NCBI GenBank assembly: GCA_027604685.1
Contig: JADHYX010000035.1
Coordinates: forward strand, 29,080-93,079
Origin: Lobulomyces angularis
Lineage: Eukaryota > Chytridiomycota > Chytridiomycetes > Lobulomycetales > Lobulomycetaceae
Reading direction: 5' to 3'
Length of the DNA: 64,000 bases
Below, one piece after another: positions 39,268-52,225 of this stretch. The notes beneath the pieces are model-generated. The model was not told where the DNA came from, did not search any database, and worked only from the letters and a program-made list of their open reading frames with translations. The first letter of the stretch is position 1. Every line of letters starts with the position of its first letter. The translations under genes and the position numbers were made by a program.

Positions 39268-42200
39268 ATGAGTTCTCCTTCAGCGAGAGCTGACAAATTA
39301 GCACAAGCCAAAAGAAAACTTCAAAAGTTTCAGCAGAAGAGAAACATCAATCCACTTACTCACTCCTCTTCTAATCCTGATATTCAAGGTAATATATGTC
39401 ACTTTTTGAATTTTATTTATTGAATTATAAAGAACAAGTAATTCAGCAACTAAACACTGATACCAATGACATTCCACCAAGCTCGTTGTCTAGTTTAAAT
39501 GATACTCACGTAAATGATTTGGTAAATAGCAATCCTATCATATCGAAAGTTAGGAACTTTGATGGTAATTTCACAATATTGATATTTTTACCGCCTTCTT
39601 AAACACATTTTTAAGATGATACAGCTTCAATTGCTTCATCATTCGCAGTCACGCCAAACAATGAAAATATACCCAAAAGCGATGAAAAGTGTATAGAAGA
39701 TTTGAATATATTAAATAATAAATTGTCAAAGGAAAATATATTGTTACTTGAAAAAATAAAATTACTGGAAAATGAAAAGTTAATTTTTACTGCCGAAAAA
39801 GAATCCATATTAAAGCAAAACGAAAATTTAGATAATTCTCTGAAGGATTATAAGAAACAGCTGGAAAAGTTAAGTGATATTCAGGAAGCAAAAACTAATC
39901 TACAGGAAGAAAGAAGTGCAGCAGTAGACATTAAAGATTTTGAGCTGCTGGAAAGTGACTTAAAACGGATTTCATCAGAAAAAGAAAATTTGCAACTTGA
40001 ATTAAATCAAAAAATTGATCTTTTAGAAAATACTGACACTTATTTACATAAGGTGGAAGATGCCTTTAATGAAGTAGCTAAAAAGCTGACAGGTGATAGT
40101 GCTCTCTCACTTGTAATCAGTGATGAATTGAATTTTGAGAATTCGCTAACATTAATAAAAGAAAAAATATTTGAGGTAGTATTTTAATGTTGAAAATACT
40201 TAAATTTTATAATATTAGGCAGACGAATACAATAAAAGTGAAATACTGAATCTGAAAACCCAACTCGACCAAATAAACATTCAAGTGAAAGAAAATGAAA
40301 ATTATCTTAATCACACTGAGCGAATTCTGGAAGAAAATGAAAGTTTGTTTCAAGTCCAGTGTAAAGAATTTCGGGAACAGATTGAAGAAAAGAAAGCAAA
40401 AATTCAAGTTTTGCAAAAATCTCTAACTTTTGCGGAAAATTCTGTTGATTCTACTCACCTTAAAAATAGTATATTGGAACTAGAACAAAAATATACTCAA
40501 TCTTTAGAAATCAACTCTTCTTTGAACGAAAGAATAACTGAGTATGAAACTAAATTGCAAGAATCTGTCGCTGCAGTGGAAGAATTAAAAAACCAAAATG
40601 ACTTAGTTAAGTCGGAGTTTGCATCAAAGATAAAGGATTTAGAAGAAAAAATTTCTGAAGCCACTTCATCTTTAACAGAAAAATGTAATGAGATTGTACT
40701 TTTAAATGAACAGATTCAAACGTTAATTACCCAGAATTCAGTGGATAATCCTTCAACATTTGCGGATCACAGAGCTATAATACATGAAAATAATGCAAAG
40801 GAGATTGCTGAGTTAAGAAAAGCTCACAGTAGTTTGTCAGAAGATTATGAGTTATTAAAAATTACATATGAAAAAAATGTTGAAAAAATTATTTCCACTA
40901 CCACGAAGTCTACAACTACAACAACTTATTATTCAGAGACTTCTGATGAGGGTCATTATGAAACCATTTCTGAAGATCATAACGAATCTTTAAAAAATGA
41001 AATTAAGGAATTAAAATTACAGTTGGAGGCGTTACAGCTTCGTAGTCCTACCGATGATACTAAATTTCAACTAAGAGTTCACATTGAGGAATTGGAAAAT
41101 TCTTTAGAAACATCTAAAATAGAAATAATAAATCTTACAAAGGAAAGAAATCAATTGAATGAAAATATTGAAGAACTATTAGAAAAAGTTGATGATCTTA
41201 GTCAAAAGTATGAAAACACCAACCGTTCCTTTCAAAATTTATTTGAAAATTCAGGAGAGCAAATTGAAAGTTTAGTTAAGGAAAACAGCCAACATTTACT
41301 AAAAATTAAATCGTTGGAAAAACTTGTTCAGGAAAATGTGCCTTCTAGCGAAGCTAATGGGGAGGATTTATTTCAAGGTGGTGGCGATTGGGATTTGGAT
41401 TTTGACATTATTACTCCGATGAACACGCCATCATCAGTTATTATTGAGCAATACGAATCAAAAATATCAGAACTTACTCAATCTACAGCAAATTTAACAA
41501 GCAATTTGAGTGAAACAAAAAGTAAACTATCTCAATTGGAAACTTTACAAAATACTTTAGTTGAAAAGTATGATTCAGAGGTTAAAGCTTTGAAAGCGCT
41601 TAATGCGGAAGAAAAGCTAAAATTGGAAAATGATTTTAAGCAAAAGGAAGAACAGTTAAAAAAGGAGACTTCCAAGATTGAAGATCTATTGGAAAGCAAC
41701 GGAGTCTTGGAAGATCAGCTGACTACCTTAGAACTAAATTTTTCTTTGCTGGAGGAAGAAAAAGTAAAAAATATTAAAAATTTTGAAGAAAAAATTAAAA
41801 TCTTGGAAGAAAGCTTCAATTTGGAAAAAAATCAACTTAAGGAAAGCTATGAAAATACGATTGCTACTCTTACTGATCAGGTATATTTATTTGGTAATAA
41901 ATGTCGTAATGTATTTTTTTAGCTAAACGCTGTGACATCCCAGTTGAAAGATAGCATTGCTGAAACTGAAAGCAAGTCTTTTTCATTACAGCAGGAGCTG
42001 GGAGAAGCTTGTGATGCCAGAGATGACTTAGCAAGCAAATTAACTATTATATCTCAGGGTAACAATTTAACACCTATTTAACTAAAATATTTTTTTTAAA
42101 GAATATCAAAAATTGAATGCATATTGTAGTGAGCTTCAAGAAAAGAATGATGAAATTCAATTAAGATTGGAGGAATTGAGTGGTGCTTTAACTTCAACTA

Positions 42201-45200
42201 CTTCCAAAGAAACAGAACTTATTACTGAATTAGAAGAAAAAAATGTAGAGTTACTTTCTCTTCAAGAAAAAGTTAAAGCACTTGAAGAAAATCAAATAAA
42301 AACTTCAAATGACATGGCAGTTTTAGTTGAATCATTTCAAGAAGGTTTTCTACTTCTTTCACTTTACTATCAAATCTCATTTTTTTTTTTTTTTTCAAGT
42401 AACTTCACAACATTCGCTATATAAAAAAGAAATGTCTCCAATTCTAGTTGAAAAAGAACGTCTTTTGAAGGAACTTTCAGAATCGACCGATGCTCTCTCA
42501 GAAAAAGGGCAAGAAATTAATATGATGGAAGAAAAATTAAAGTTATTAGAAGACAAATTAGATGAATCAAATCTTTTAATTAAAAAAAAGGATGAAAAAA
42601 TAATAGTTATAGAGAAAGAAATTTTAGAGATTCGCAATGAAAAAGAAACAATTATGAAAAATCTTCACGATCTGAATGCAGAACTGGAAGAAGCCAAATG
42701 CAAAAAAAATGAAGTAGAATCTTTGGTACAATCAAACGAGGAGTATATTCAAAGTTTGGGTTTTGAACTTGAAAAATACAAAAAAAATAATCAGAACGGT
42801 TTGATTATAAGTTTTTTTTGAAACTTTTTAACTAAACTTTTTCACTACTCATAGCAAATGAATCTGCTTTAAATGAAATCAAAACGTTGACTTTAAAAAT
42901 TTCAGAACTGACCGCTGTAAATGAAAAAAATTATGATGTAATGGAAACTCAAAGATTGGAACTGAGAGAAGCTCGAGAACACGTCGTTAATTTAGAAAAA
43001 GAAGCCCAAATTTTAGAAGCGGAAAGAGAAGAACTCATTTTTCAGAATCAAAAAGTGTTTGAAAAAGAAAAAGCATTTGAATTGACCATTAAAGAATACG
43101 AGTTTAGACTAGTAGAATGTGACGAAGCGTTGGGTTTACTAAAGCGTGAATTAGATGATGAACGCGAGCTACTTCGAATTGAAAAAGTCAACATGGCTGA
43201 GTTAACTAAGCAATGGCAGAATGAAATTTCTGACCAAAAACTGAAAGAAAACAAGTTAGTAGCACAATTGCGGGAATGCTCTTTAGAAAAGGAAGTAGCA
43301 CTAAAAAATGTAGCAGCCATCAGTGAAAAGTTATCTGCGTTAATTGAAGAAAGAGACTCGCTGGAAGAGTTAAAAAATACTTTAGAAAATGAAAACTGGT
43401 CTTTAGAGGAAAAAAATATCCAAATGAATGATAAGCTAAAAGAAGCTGAATTAACTGTAAAAAAATTCAAAGATAGTTATGAAAATTTAGCGGCAGAAAA
43501 TATCACAAATTTTGAATCGGCCAAAAAATTAAGAGATGAATTGGTTCAATTTGAACAAGAAAAAACATTATTACATGAGACCCTAAAAACGTTAAATTCC
43601 AAAATTGTGGAGTTGGAATCTGATAAAGAAGACCTTTATGTAAAAATTGAAGAAGAAAAATTTTTACATGAAAAACTAGCCCTCGAGAAAGAGGACCTTT
43701 TAAGTAAAATAAACCAAATTCAAGAGACAGTAGGGGAAAGTATAGAGTTGAAGGAGCAATTTGACAACATTTTGAATGAAAAAACTAAAATTTTGGACGA
43801 AAAAGAAGCATTGGCTAAGTCAATTTCATCTCTAAATGAGGAATTAAATAAAGTTCAACAAAAGCAACTAACTCATACTTCAAAACTTGCTGCAGAAATT
43901 TCTTCACTCAAAGAAGAAATTGAATTTAATAATGGAACAATTAAAATCAGAGATGAAACTATTCAGGAGTTGCAAGAATTATTTTCTAATGAGAAAAAAC
44001 AAAATCTTCAAAATTTTGAGTATTTTATTACAATTTTGTGCATTATAATCTCTAATTTTTTATTATTGTAGAGAATTAAATGAAAAAAATCAGTTAAAAA
44101 TATCTGAATTAGAATCCTCCATTAAAAGTTTACAAGATGCTAGAGTAGAAGCTTACAACAAAGTTGAGGAAGTTCAAAAAGAACTTGCATTAAAAATTGA
44201 AAATTTAAAGGAATCAACTTCATTATATAACAACGCAATGGATGATATTGAGGTTTTGTCTAAAGATTTAAGAGATGTAACCATGGAAATAGAAAAATTA
44301 AAATCAATAAATTTAGAACAAGAAAGCAAAATCAGCGAAATTGATGAGCTCTATTTTAAACTAGACGATTTGTCATCCTTAGCCGACGAAAGATTAAGTC
44401 AATTCGAAAAATCTCGCAACGAGGCAGTAAAATTCGAGGAAGAAAACAAACGACTAGTGGAAGAAATTGAAAACTTAAAGGCAAGTATCGGAAACCTTGT
44501 AAATGTTGACAAGGAAAATAAAGAGTTGAAAAACGAAATTGAAAATCATATATTGAGAAATGAGGAATTTACTATGAATATAGCAAATTTATCAAATGAA
44601 TTAAAATCCATTAAAGAAAGTAGAGCCACTATTGCAGATCAAAAAGTTAATGGTGGAGTTGCTCAAGGCACTCCAACACCTAATATATCTAAAGAAAGTG
44701 AAGAAGTTATTCATTATAACAAAATCGTGTTAGAAAATGAAAAGTTATCAAAAGAGTTAAAGTATGAGAGAGATAATAATACAGCATTGAAATTAGATAT
44801 ACACACTTTAGTAAAGACTTTAGAAAAATTAGAAAGAGAAGGTTTAGTGAATAGAAATTCTGCGCAGCATTTAGCCAATGGAAATTCTAGCGAAGAAGAT
44901 GAGAAGAAAAATGAAAGTTTAGTAAAAGCTTTGAGAAGGGAATTAGAATTTAAAGACTCTGAAATAAGCAAGCTTTATTCCGAATTTGAATCAAAATTAC
45001 GAATTGCTGAAGAGAAATTCGCGGAATTTTCAAAAGTGGGTGAAAAGGCTATTTCAAATACCCAATATCTTCAAAGTCGAACTGTATTAGGATCTGAAAG
45101 CGCAGACAAAATTGGCAGCTTTAAGTATTGTTGTGGACATCCAGATTGTCACAAGAATTGTCTCGATAATGAAGAAAAGATGTATAATGAAGAAGACAAT

Positions 45201-48200
45201 TTAAGTCACTTAATTGAGGTGTTTATTTCCACGATCACTGAATACCAACAGGACATTGCCGATTTTATGTACAAGCAAGAAACCTTATTGGATTCATTGA
45301 AAGGTTTTCTTAAATGACCTACATTTATCAAATTTTTTTTAATTTTTAATTTTTTTTTTTAGCGGGAAGATTCAAGTCTTCGAGGGCAATTCAAGAAGAA
45401 ATTAGATTGCAGAGCGATCACTTTATTGATATTCAACTTCAGTATGAATCCTTACAAAAACAGATTACTTATGTGTGTTCCAATACAAAGCGAGGAGAAT
45501 TTGTATCTCAAAGTGGCAATTATTCTTTTGATTCAAACGAAAGAACTCCACATCAAAATAATTCTTCTGTTTTACCTGAAATTAGACTCTCCAGTGAAGA
45601 GTACATGGATTTAACTTCGAGATCATCTCAAGCAAATCACTTAAGAATTCAATTTGATAATGCTCAGAATTTAATAACAGAACTTAACAAAGAGATTCAC
45701 GTTCTAAAAAGTGCTATTGAAACAATGACACAAACTTCTCATCGAAAAACTGGGCCAGTACCAGAGGATATCGCTAGAATGCTGTTAAGTAAGCAAATTG
45801 AAGAATTAAGAAAAGTTTGGTCTCACGAGTTATCTGCCAACAATATTTTGCGTAATTTGATTGCAAAAACACAAAAAGACAGTGTTGGAAACTCTGAGGA
45901 GCAGTCCAGAAGAGAAGCAGATTTAAAAGAAGAAATCGATGAATTAGTTTCAATAATCGAATCAACATCCAAGGAAAACAAAATTTATAAACAAAAAATT
46001 GCTGAAAAAGAAAAAAAACTCAACGAAGTTACTAAAAACTCTGAAAGTAAGTTTAGCTCCAGCTTTTTGGAATATCAAGAAAACACTAGTGCGTTAGATG
46101 AAATTCATCACTCTGAAGTAGAAGCTTTATCATCCTTAGTTAAAACTTTGGAAAACGAAAGAGATTCATTGATCAGCGATTTCAAATTGGCTAAAGCCAG
46201 ATTTGAAGAAAAATTAAACTTTGTTTCAAATGAACTAAAACGATCTCAAAGTCAAAATGAAAAAATAAAATCAACTGTTGAAGGAGAAACTGTTTTTTTG
46301 AGAAAAGAATTAAAAGATGTTAAATTGGAAAAACTGGCTGAGCAATCAAGATTACAAGAGGCAGCGACCAAAAAGTCGTTGGAATATGAACGAAAACTGA
46401 AAGATATAGAAGAGATCTTAAGAGAAAGAGAAAATAACTTTAACACAGAAAAAAAAAATCTGTTGGAAAGAATCAGTGAGTTGGAATCCAGAGAAAGTTT
46501 AAATTACAAGCAACAAGGATCCTTTACTGATTTGGAAATGTTGAGAAAAAGAGATGCTGAAAGAAGGTTAGCAGATAGGTATCACTTAATAAGAATAAAT
46601 TTTAGTTAATTAGAATATTCATTTTTTCAAGGGAAATAAGTTGGGATGTGGAAAGACGAGGACTTTTTGAGGAAATAGATCGTTTAAAAGATGCAGCAAG
46701 GGCTGACGCTAGTGACCTGCGATATATTCGAAGTCAAAATGAGGTTTAGTTTAAAAAGAGTATTTACTAAAATTTTTTTTTTTTTTATAGAATTTGGAAA
46801 AATTACTAGTACAAAGAGACTTTAAAATAAAAAAATTGGAATCGTCAACTTACGTATTTCCTCCTTACGGAAGCGAGCGGTCTCATTCAGTTGATGGTTC
46901 ACTACGATTCCAAGAACTGGAGAGGGAACTTCAATCTTGTTCTCAAAAAAATAGAACTTTACTTGAAGAAATCAACAAGTCAGACATGGCACGACATCAA
47001 CTAGAAAATCAGATTAGAGTGGAAAGAGATAGGTCAAACCGATATTCCTTTAAAATTGAAGAGCTGCAACGTCAAATTTATGAAATTGAACAAAATTATG
47101 GACGAGAGGTTTTTTTTTTTCAAAGTCATTTAAATCTCACATTTTTTTATTTTTTATTTTTTTTTTTTTAAAAAAAATAAAGCAAAGAATAGATGATGAA
47201 CATTTACATAATGAAATTACAATATTAAAAAAGGAATTAAAAAAAGTTCAACAGCATAACCAAGACATCACCATTATTTTGAATGAAACTATTAGTAGCA
47301 TTATTGGAGAGACTAATGAATATAAATATCAATTGGATGTTTCACAGTATGTTATTTTCTGTTATTGCCATAATTAATAAACAAATAAAATTAATATTTT
47401 TTTTTTTTTAAAATAAGATTTAAAATTAGAGCTGGCCAAGTTATTCAGGAAGTTATTTATCTTAGAGCACTCGTTAATCGTTTAGCATTACAAAGGGCAG
47501 ATCTTCAATATCAAAAAATTTATCTATCGTTACAAGTGGCTGATTTACTTTCAAGGTAATAAAAAAAATGCATATATTTTATATATATATAAATATTAGC
47601 AAATTTATATTGAATATTTTTAATTTTTTTTTTTTTTTTTTGGTAGCCAAAAAGTTACGTTAACATATATCAAAGGAATGGGAATATCAACCCAAAGTGT
47701 AGGTGGAGATTTGACAATACGAAAAAAATTTATTCGTTGTGTGAATGTTGTTATCACAATCACCAGATTGCGTAGGTTAGCCAAAAATTGGAAAGACATA
47801 CTGCAAAATAATGGTAGGGACTTGAGTGATTACTTGAATATTGGGAATAGCTCAGTGACGAGAAATAATATAGAAGCTATGGAACAAAATGAGAGATTAG
47901 TATTGATGTTGGAAAGTGAGGTGGGAAATCTTAGGGCGGAAAAAAAAGAAATACAGGACATGCTTGTTTTGACTCAATCTCAAAAGAGAATATTGGAAGC
48001 TGAAAATTTAAGGTTATCTAAATTACCAAATGTTTTTGAACAGGAAGGAAAATTTGAAAAAGAAAAAAAAAAAGTCAATGAAAGGTATATAAAAAANNNN
48101 NNNNNNNNNNNNNNNNNNNNNNNNNNNNNNNNNNNNNNNNNNNNNNNNNNNNNNNNNNTAGGATTTTAAAAAGTTCAGTTGGAATGAATGGAAATGAAAA

Positions 48201-48372
48201 AAAAGGAATTAGAGAAAGAGTTGCCAACACTCTAAATGTAATGAAGGAAAGTACCCTAAAAGACTTTAAAGAATTTAGTAACATTAACGAACCAACAACA
48301 AACAACGACTTGGTATCAAGTATCAATGAAGGATTAAAAAATACCATCCCACCTCCTATCCATCATCATTAA
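39268..48372 (+). CDS. Giant coiled-coil centriole/basal-body scaffold with C-terminal PACT domain (pericentrin/AKAP450-like)
   Basis: About 18 exons encode roughly 2,700 residues. The first 30 residues (ADKLAQAKRKLQKFQQKRN) match the short conserved N-terminal element of AKAP9 and pericentrin (K-L-x-A-x-K-x-K-L-x-x-F-x-Q). Then come more than 2,000 residues of nearly continuous Glu/Lys/Leu heptads. They are broken by one tryptophan-containing, acidic spot (GGGDWDLDFDIITP, about 41,390) and a Cys-rich spot (FKYCCGHPDCHKNC, about 45,125). The C-terminus carries a PACT domain at 47,420-47,815: VNRLALQRADLQYQKIYLSL, then GMGISTQSVGGDL, then KKFIRCVNVVITITRLRRLA. This is the calmodulin-binding targeting module. 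The protein should anchor gamma-tubulin complexes and kinases at the spindle pole, centriole or basal body. A last exon follows an assembly gap that lies in an intron. Confidence 0.92.
48097..48158. other. Assembly gap (62 N) inside an intron
   Basis: The gap lies after an AG|GTATAT donor and just before TAG|GATTTT. The two flanking exons join in frame, so the gap seems to remove only intron sequence, though its true length is unknown. Confidence 0.95.
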
Positions 48373-48680
48373 ATATTTTTTTTTATTTTTTTTATTATTT
48401 TTTTTATTTTCTTTATTTTCCCATTTCCTTCCTTCAAAATGTAGCAAGATTTAATTTATTCGATTCTTTTTTATTTTCTACTCTTCTTTTTTTTGTTTTT
48501 AACTTTAAATCTTATGATATTTTTAAGCACTTAAACTCCTCAATTTTAATCTTATTTTATTTCTTTTAACGTTTACTTCAATTTATGTATTTTTTTAAGT
48601 TAGAAAATGATGTAGTGTGTATTTAAGTGTTTTTTTTCACCAAGTTTTTATTGTAAAAAAAAAATTATAAAATGAGGAAT
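48373..48680. other. Convergent 3' intergenic region
   Basis: Pyrimidine-rich, mainly T-rich spacer (48,373-48,500) between two convergent genes. Nothing else seen. Confidence 0.5.
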
Positions 48681-49112
48681 TTAATCAAGAACTTCTTCTA
48701 ACGTTTTTAAGTACAAAAATTTTCCAAGTTTGCGAAGAGACTTTGGTTTGAACATGTAATGAGCATTAACTGTCGCACCTTTGCAAGGAGGATACGTTTT
48801 GACAATGTCAGGAACATCTTCCATGGTAGTAACATGCACACCACATTTTTCTATCTTTGGATTGCTCTTGAACATCTTTTTTGGGTAGACCATACCTTGA
48901 GTATACCCATAATCATAGCAGCTTAGTTCTGTTAGATGCTCATAATGGGCCATCTAAAAATATTAAGGTATATGATTTTTTAAACATAGTATACTTACAT
49001 AAAAAACACCTTTCCAACTGTATGAACTACAAAAGATTTCCTCCTTGGTGAATTCTTCCGCTGAAATAGTTGCAATGATACTTGCAAGAATAATGAGAAT
49101 TTGAAATTTCAT
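48681..49112 (-). CDS. Small secreted Cys-containing protein, paralogue A
   Basis: Two exons (intron about 48,998-48,954) encode 128 residues. The first 18 are a clear signal peptide (MKFQILIILASIIATISA, then EEFTKEE). The mature part has four Cys (IFC, ELSCYD, EKCGVH, PPCKGA), suitable for two disulphides, and many aromatic residues. It ends in a basic segment, FKPKSLRKLGKFLYLKT. It resembles no family I can name. The neighbouring plus-strand gene encodes a paralogue with the same intron position and all four Cys conserved; a third, dead copy lies beyond. The structure (small, secreted, duplicated, fast-diverging) fits a wall, adhesion or host-interaction protein, but no function is shown. 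Confidence 0.85.
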
Positions 49113-49752
49113 ACTTTCTATAATTTTTTTTTTTTTATTTTTTTGATAAAAATGTGGATCTATTTTTAAACATCTTTTGAAGTCTTTTTGTATAAAGGTG
49201 GCGCGGAGTAAGGGGTGTAAATTTTGAGAAGGCTATTTTTTTATTTTTGGCACAGCATACAATTACACACAGCAATACGGGTTCAAATCAAAAACATCTG
49301 TAGATTTGCGTTCGAAATTTAAAATAAAATTTTCTATAATGTTAATATAGTTTAAGTGTAAATGTATTATGATTTTACAGCATTTTACTATATTTTTTAG
49401 CTTTATTTATATCCCAATAAAAATATTTAAGCAAACTACTTAGCATATTTGGATTATCTGTAATTGACCAATACTTAATGCCTTACACTTCAAGAGTCAC
49501 TGTAAGTACAATTTTAATTTTTGTATAAGTCGCATATTACTTATAGAAATTTGCTCTGAAATTTCAACTCTAAAATAATTTGGTTTTTAATAGAACTTCT
49601 CCATATCACTCAAACTTTAAAAAAAATTAATTATAGCATTTAATTTTTTTATCCTTCATTTTTTTTTATTCTAATTTCAAGTTTGGCGGCAAAATAAAAC
49701 CAAAATAAAAAAAAAAGGTTACACATTAAAGTTAAATAAAGTAAAAATAAAA
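49113..49752. promoter_or_regulatory. Shared upstream region of the secreted pair
   Basis: 640 bp between the start codons of two divergent paralogues, so both promoters lie here. It contains a TATAAAGG element at 49,193 and AT-rich tracts near each start. No extended similarity between the two halves was seen by eye. Confidence 0.45.
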
Positions 49753-50173
49753 ATGAAACTTCACTTCCTCATATTATTAGCAAGTATTGTTGCAATTATT
49801 TCTGCCGAAGAGTTCACCAAGGAGGAAGTCTTTTGTGGTTCATACAAATGGAAAGGTGTTTTTTATGTGAGAATTTCCAAGTTTAACTTTACTTAATTTA
49901 TATTTTTTAATGAAGGGTGTCAACTATGAAAACTATTCTGAGTATGGCTGTTATGACATTGGAGTGACCAGCGGTAAGGTTTACCCAAAAAAGATGTTTA
50001 GGAGCAACCCAAAGGTTGACAAGTGTGGAGTACATGCAACCAACCAAGAAGATGGACCTGATATTATCACTACCTACGAACCTTGCAAAGGTAGAACAGT
50101 CGATGCTCATTACATGTTCAAACCAAAAAGTCATAAGAAGCTCGGAAAGTTTCTATTTCTACAAGGAATCTGA
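49753..50173 (+). CDS. Small secreted Cys-containing protein, paralogue B
   Basis: Two exons (intron about 49,868-49,915) encode 123 residues with signal peptide MKLHFLILLASIVAIISA. The mature sequence is colinear with paralogue A: EEFTKEEVFC, WKGVFY, CYDIG, VYPKKMFRSNPKVDKCGVH, PCKGRTVDAHYMFKPKS. It shares the four Cys and the intron phase. It ends five residues earlier than A. The most variable segments are the 15 residues after the intron and the loop around GVTSGK. Arrangement with A is head to head. Function unknown. Confidence 0.85.
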
Positions 50174-50315
50174 AAATCTCTTTTTTTCTATCATATTTTT
50201 TTTTATTAACATATGATTTCATATATTTTCTCTTTTATTCTAATTTTTTTTGAAAGAGAAGGTTTGTAAAAACCTAATAAAAAATGAAAATAAAAAAAAA
50301 TGTTAAAAAAAAGAA

Positions 50316-50365
50316 AAAAAATGAACTTAACTATTTACTTAAAAAATGAACTTAACTATTTACTT
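50316..50365. repeat. 25-bp perfect tandem duplication
   Basis: The unit beginning AAAAAATGAACTTAAC occurs twice in direct succession (50,316-50,340 and 50,341-50,365), at the edge of the third, dead copy of the secreted gene. Confidence 0.9.
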
Positions 50366-50440
50366 CTAAAGTTTTTAAAAAAAATTTTCCAAGCTTGCCA
50401 AAAGATTTTAGTTTATTCATGCAGAATAATTCTTATATCA
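50360..50440 (-). pseudogene. Remnant of a third secreted paralogue
   Basis: Read on the minus strand, about 50,430-50,363 encodes FCMNKLKSFGKLGKFFLKTL. It aligns with the C-terminus of paralogue A (YMFKPKSLRKLGKFLYLKTL), and the DNA match around CTTGGAAAATTTTT is close. Upstream the reading frame is destroyed by stops. The rest of the 50,174-50,651 spacer is AT-rich and otherwise empty. Confidence 0.65.
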
Positions 50441-50651
50441 TTTGTTAATACTTATTTGAGTGTTCTTATGGGACCACTTAATATGGCAAATACATAATTC
50501 CGCAAATATTATATATATTTTTTTTTTTAATAAAAAGAAGAAAGATTTAGAATAAAATTGGAAGTAGAAAAAAAGAGAAATATTAGATCTTATCATTATT
50601 CTAAAAAAAAAACAGTTTATTTTTTTAAGTAAAAAAAAAAACTAAGGTTTT

Positions 50652-52225
50652 TTAATGTTTTTCATCAGGGTCAACAAAGTGGTATTTTTCAGCACCTAAA
50701 GCTCCTAGGACCAAATCAAATATACCGAATTGACCAGCAGTTAAGGTACCAATCATAACACAACGAGCACCCAAACCAGTTAAGCATAATTTTTTGAATC
50801 CAACTTCTCTGGCAAGATTTAATAATCTGGAGGTAGTTGAACCTAAGAAAATTGAAATAAAACAAAAAAAAAATTGTAAAACAGCAAAATATATGCTATA
50901 TTCTCTACCTGATCCTCCAGCAGTTGGACTTTTGTTGATCATACTCAACAAAGTATCTGCAGGGTGAGAAATTATGGCTAAAAAAATAGAAAATTTTAAT
51001 AAAAGTTAAAGCAAAATAAAAAATTACCTGCAGCAACACCAGCAACTACACCTGAAGCTACAGAAATGTTAAAGTTTTGACTAGAAGTCATTTGTTCAGG
51101 AGTTTTTCCTAAAGCCCCGTATATTTTTTCAGCAGTAGCACCTATAATCTGTTAGCCAAAGGGAAAACAAGAAAAATAAAAGAATACCTTGAACAGCGAA
51201 TTTTGCCATTGTGTAAGGAATTTGCTTAAATAGAATTGGCCCGAAACCTGAGTAAAAACCTCTAACGAAACCTACAACATTTAAAAGTTTAAGATAAGAA
51301 ACCCTATCATTCCAATTTTTTTTTAAAATAAACTTACCATCATCTTTGATAATTTTTGGAAATGCAGTGATTAAACCTGATGCATAAGTTGGGTTGGAAA
51401 CCAATCTAATTCTGGTGGCTAAAATTAACAAACAAAACGGTTACGTAAAGCAAGAAAAAACAGTATCTTCACCTTCAAGTGGGCACAAGAAAATATCAGC
51501 GATAAATTCAGCGGCAGCAGCAGAAGCTAGATAAATGGAATATCTGTTATTCCACTAGGGTAAATAGTAAGCATTAATTTTAAATTGGAAATTATAATTA
51601 CAGCATCTCTTGTACCCAAAAATTGAGCAGTTTTTACTTTGAAAAACTCGACACCTCCAAATTTAAACCAACCTTGAATGAAATAACCAACTGCAGTTGG
51701 TCCAAATCCAGTTAAAAGGGCACCAGCACCTTTAAAAAAGATTTAAACAATGTTCAAAAAAAAAAGTTTAAGATTAAATTACCTTCCTTAGCAACAATTT
51801 GTTTGAAGCCACCGACCATACCTTTATTGTATGTTTGAGGGTCAAGTTGAATTCTAGTTTTAACAACATCAACTTTTTTATTTGGTAAGTAACAATAATG
51901 ATAAATGTAATTTTACCAGGGGTTAAAGCACCGTGAGTAATAGCGCAGCAAATACCTGCAATTTAAAATTAATTTTGGTTAGGTAAAAAAAAAAATTAAA
52001 GGTGTTATCAACCTCCTCCTAATGCTCCAGTTAAGAAGTATTTTAAGTCAAAAGGTCCCTTAATAAAAATATTTTAGTTGGTAAAAAATCTTTATTTATG
52101 ATAAAAAAAAAGTAAAAATTAAACAGATCTTTAGTGAAAAAAATTGGATATGTCAACTGATGTAACTTAAATAAGGTGTTAATATAATTTCGTTTACTAA
52201 CTTGTTCTTTATGAGCTTTTCCCAT
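50652..52225 (-). CDS. MIR1: Mitochondrial phosphate carrier (SLC25A3/Mir1 family)
   Basis: About nine exons encode roughly 300 residues, start 52225 (MGKAHKEQ), stop 50652. Three mitochondrial-carrier repeats are visible. Repeat 1 is [19 protein letters not shown] with [15 protein letters not shown], repeat 2 is [19 protein letters not shown] with [15 protein letters not shown], and repeat 3 is [14 protein letters not shown] with [16 protein letters not shown]. These signature motifs and the overall sequence identify the phosphate/proton symporter of the inner membrane, which supplies phosphate for ATP synthesis. There is no cleavable presequence, as in fungal Mir1. Introns are short and T-rich. 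Intact. Confidence 0.95.

Noticed and set aside
43048..43470. Ser/Phe-rich minus-strand open frame of 140 codons inside the scaffold gene
   Set aside because: It is the reverse complement of Glu/Lys-rich coiled-coil codons, which always gives Ser/Phe-rich frames.
49205..49290. tRNA-like A-box and B-box (GGCGCGGAGTAAGG ... GGGTTCAAATC)
   Set aside because: The bases flanking the GGTTCAAATC loop do not pair as a T-stem and there is no acceptor stem, so no cloverleaf can be drawn.
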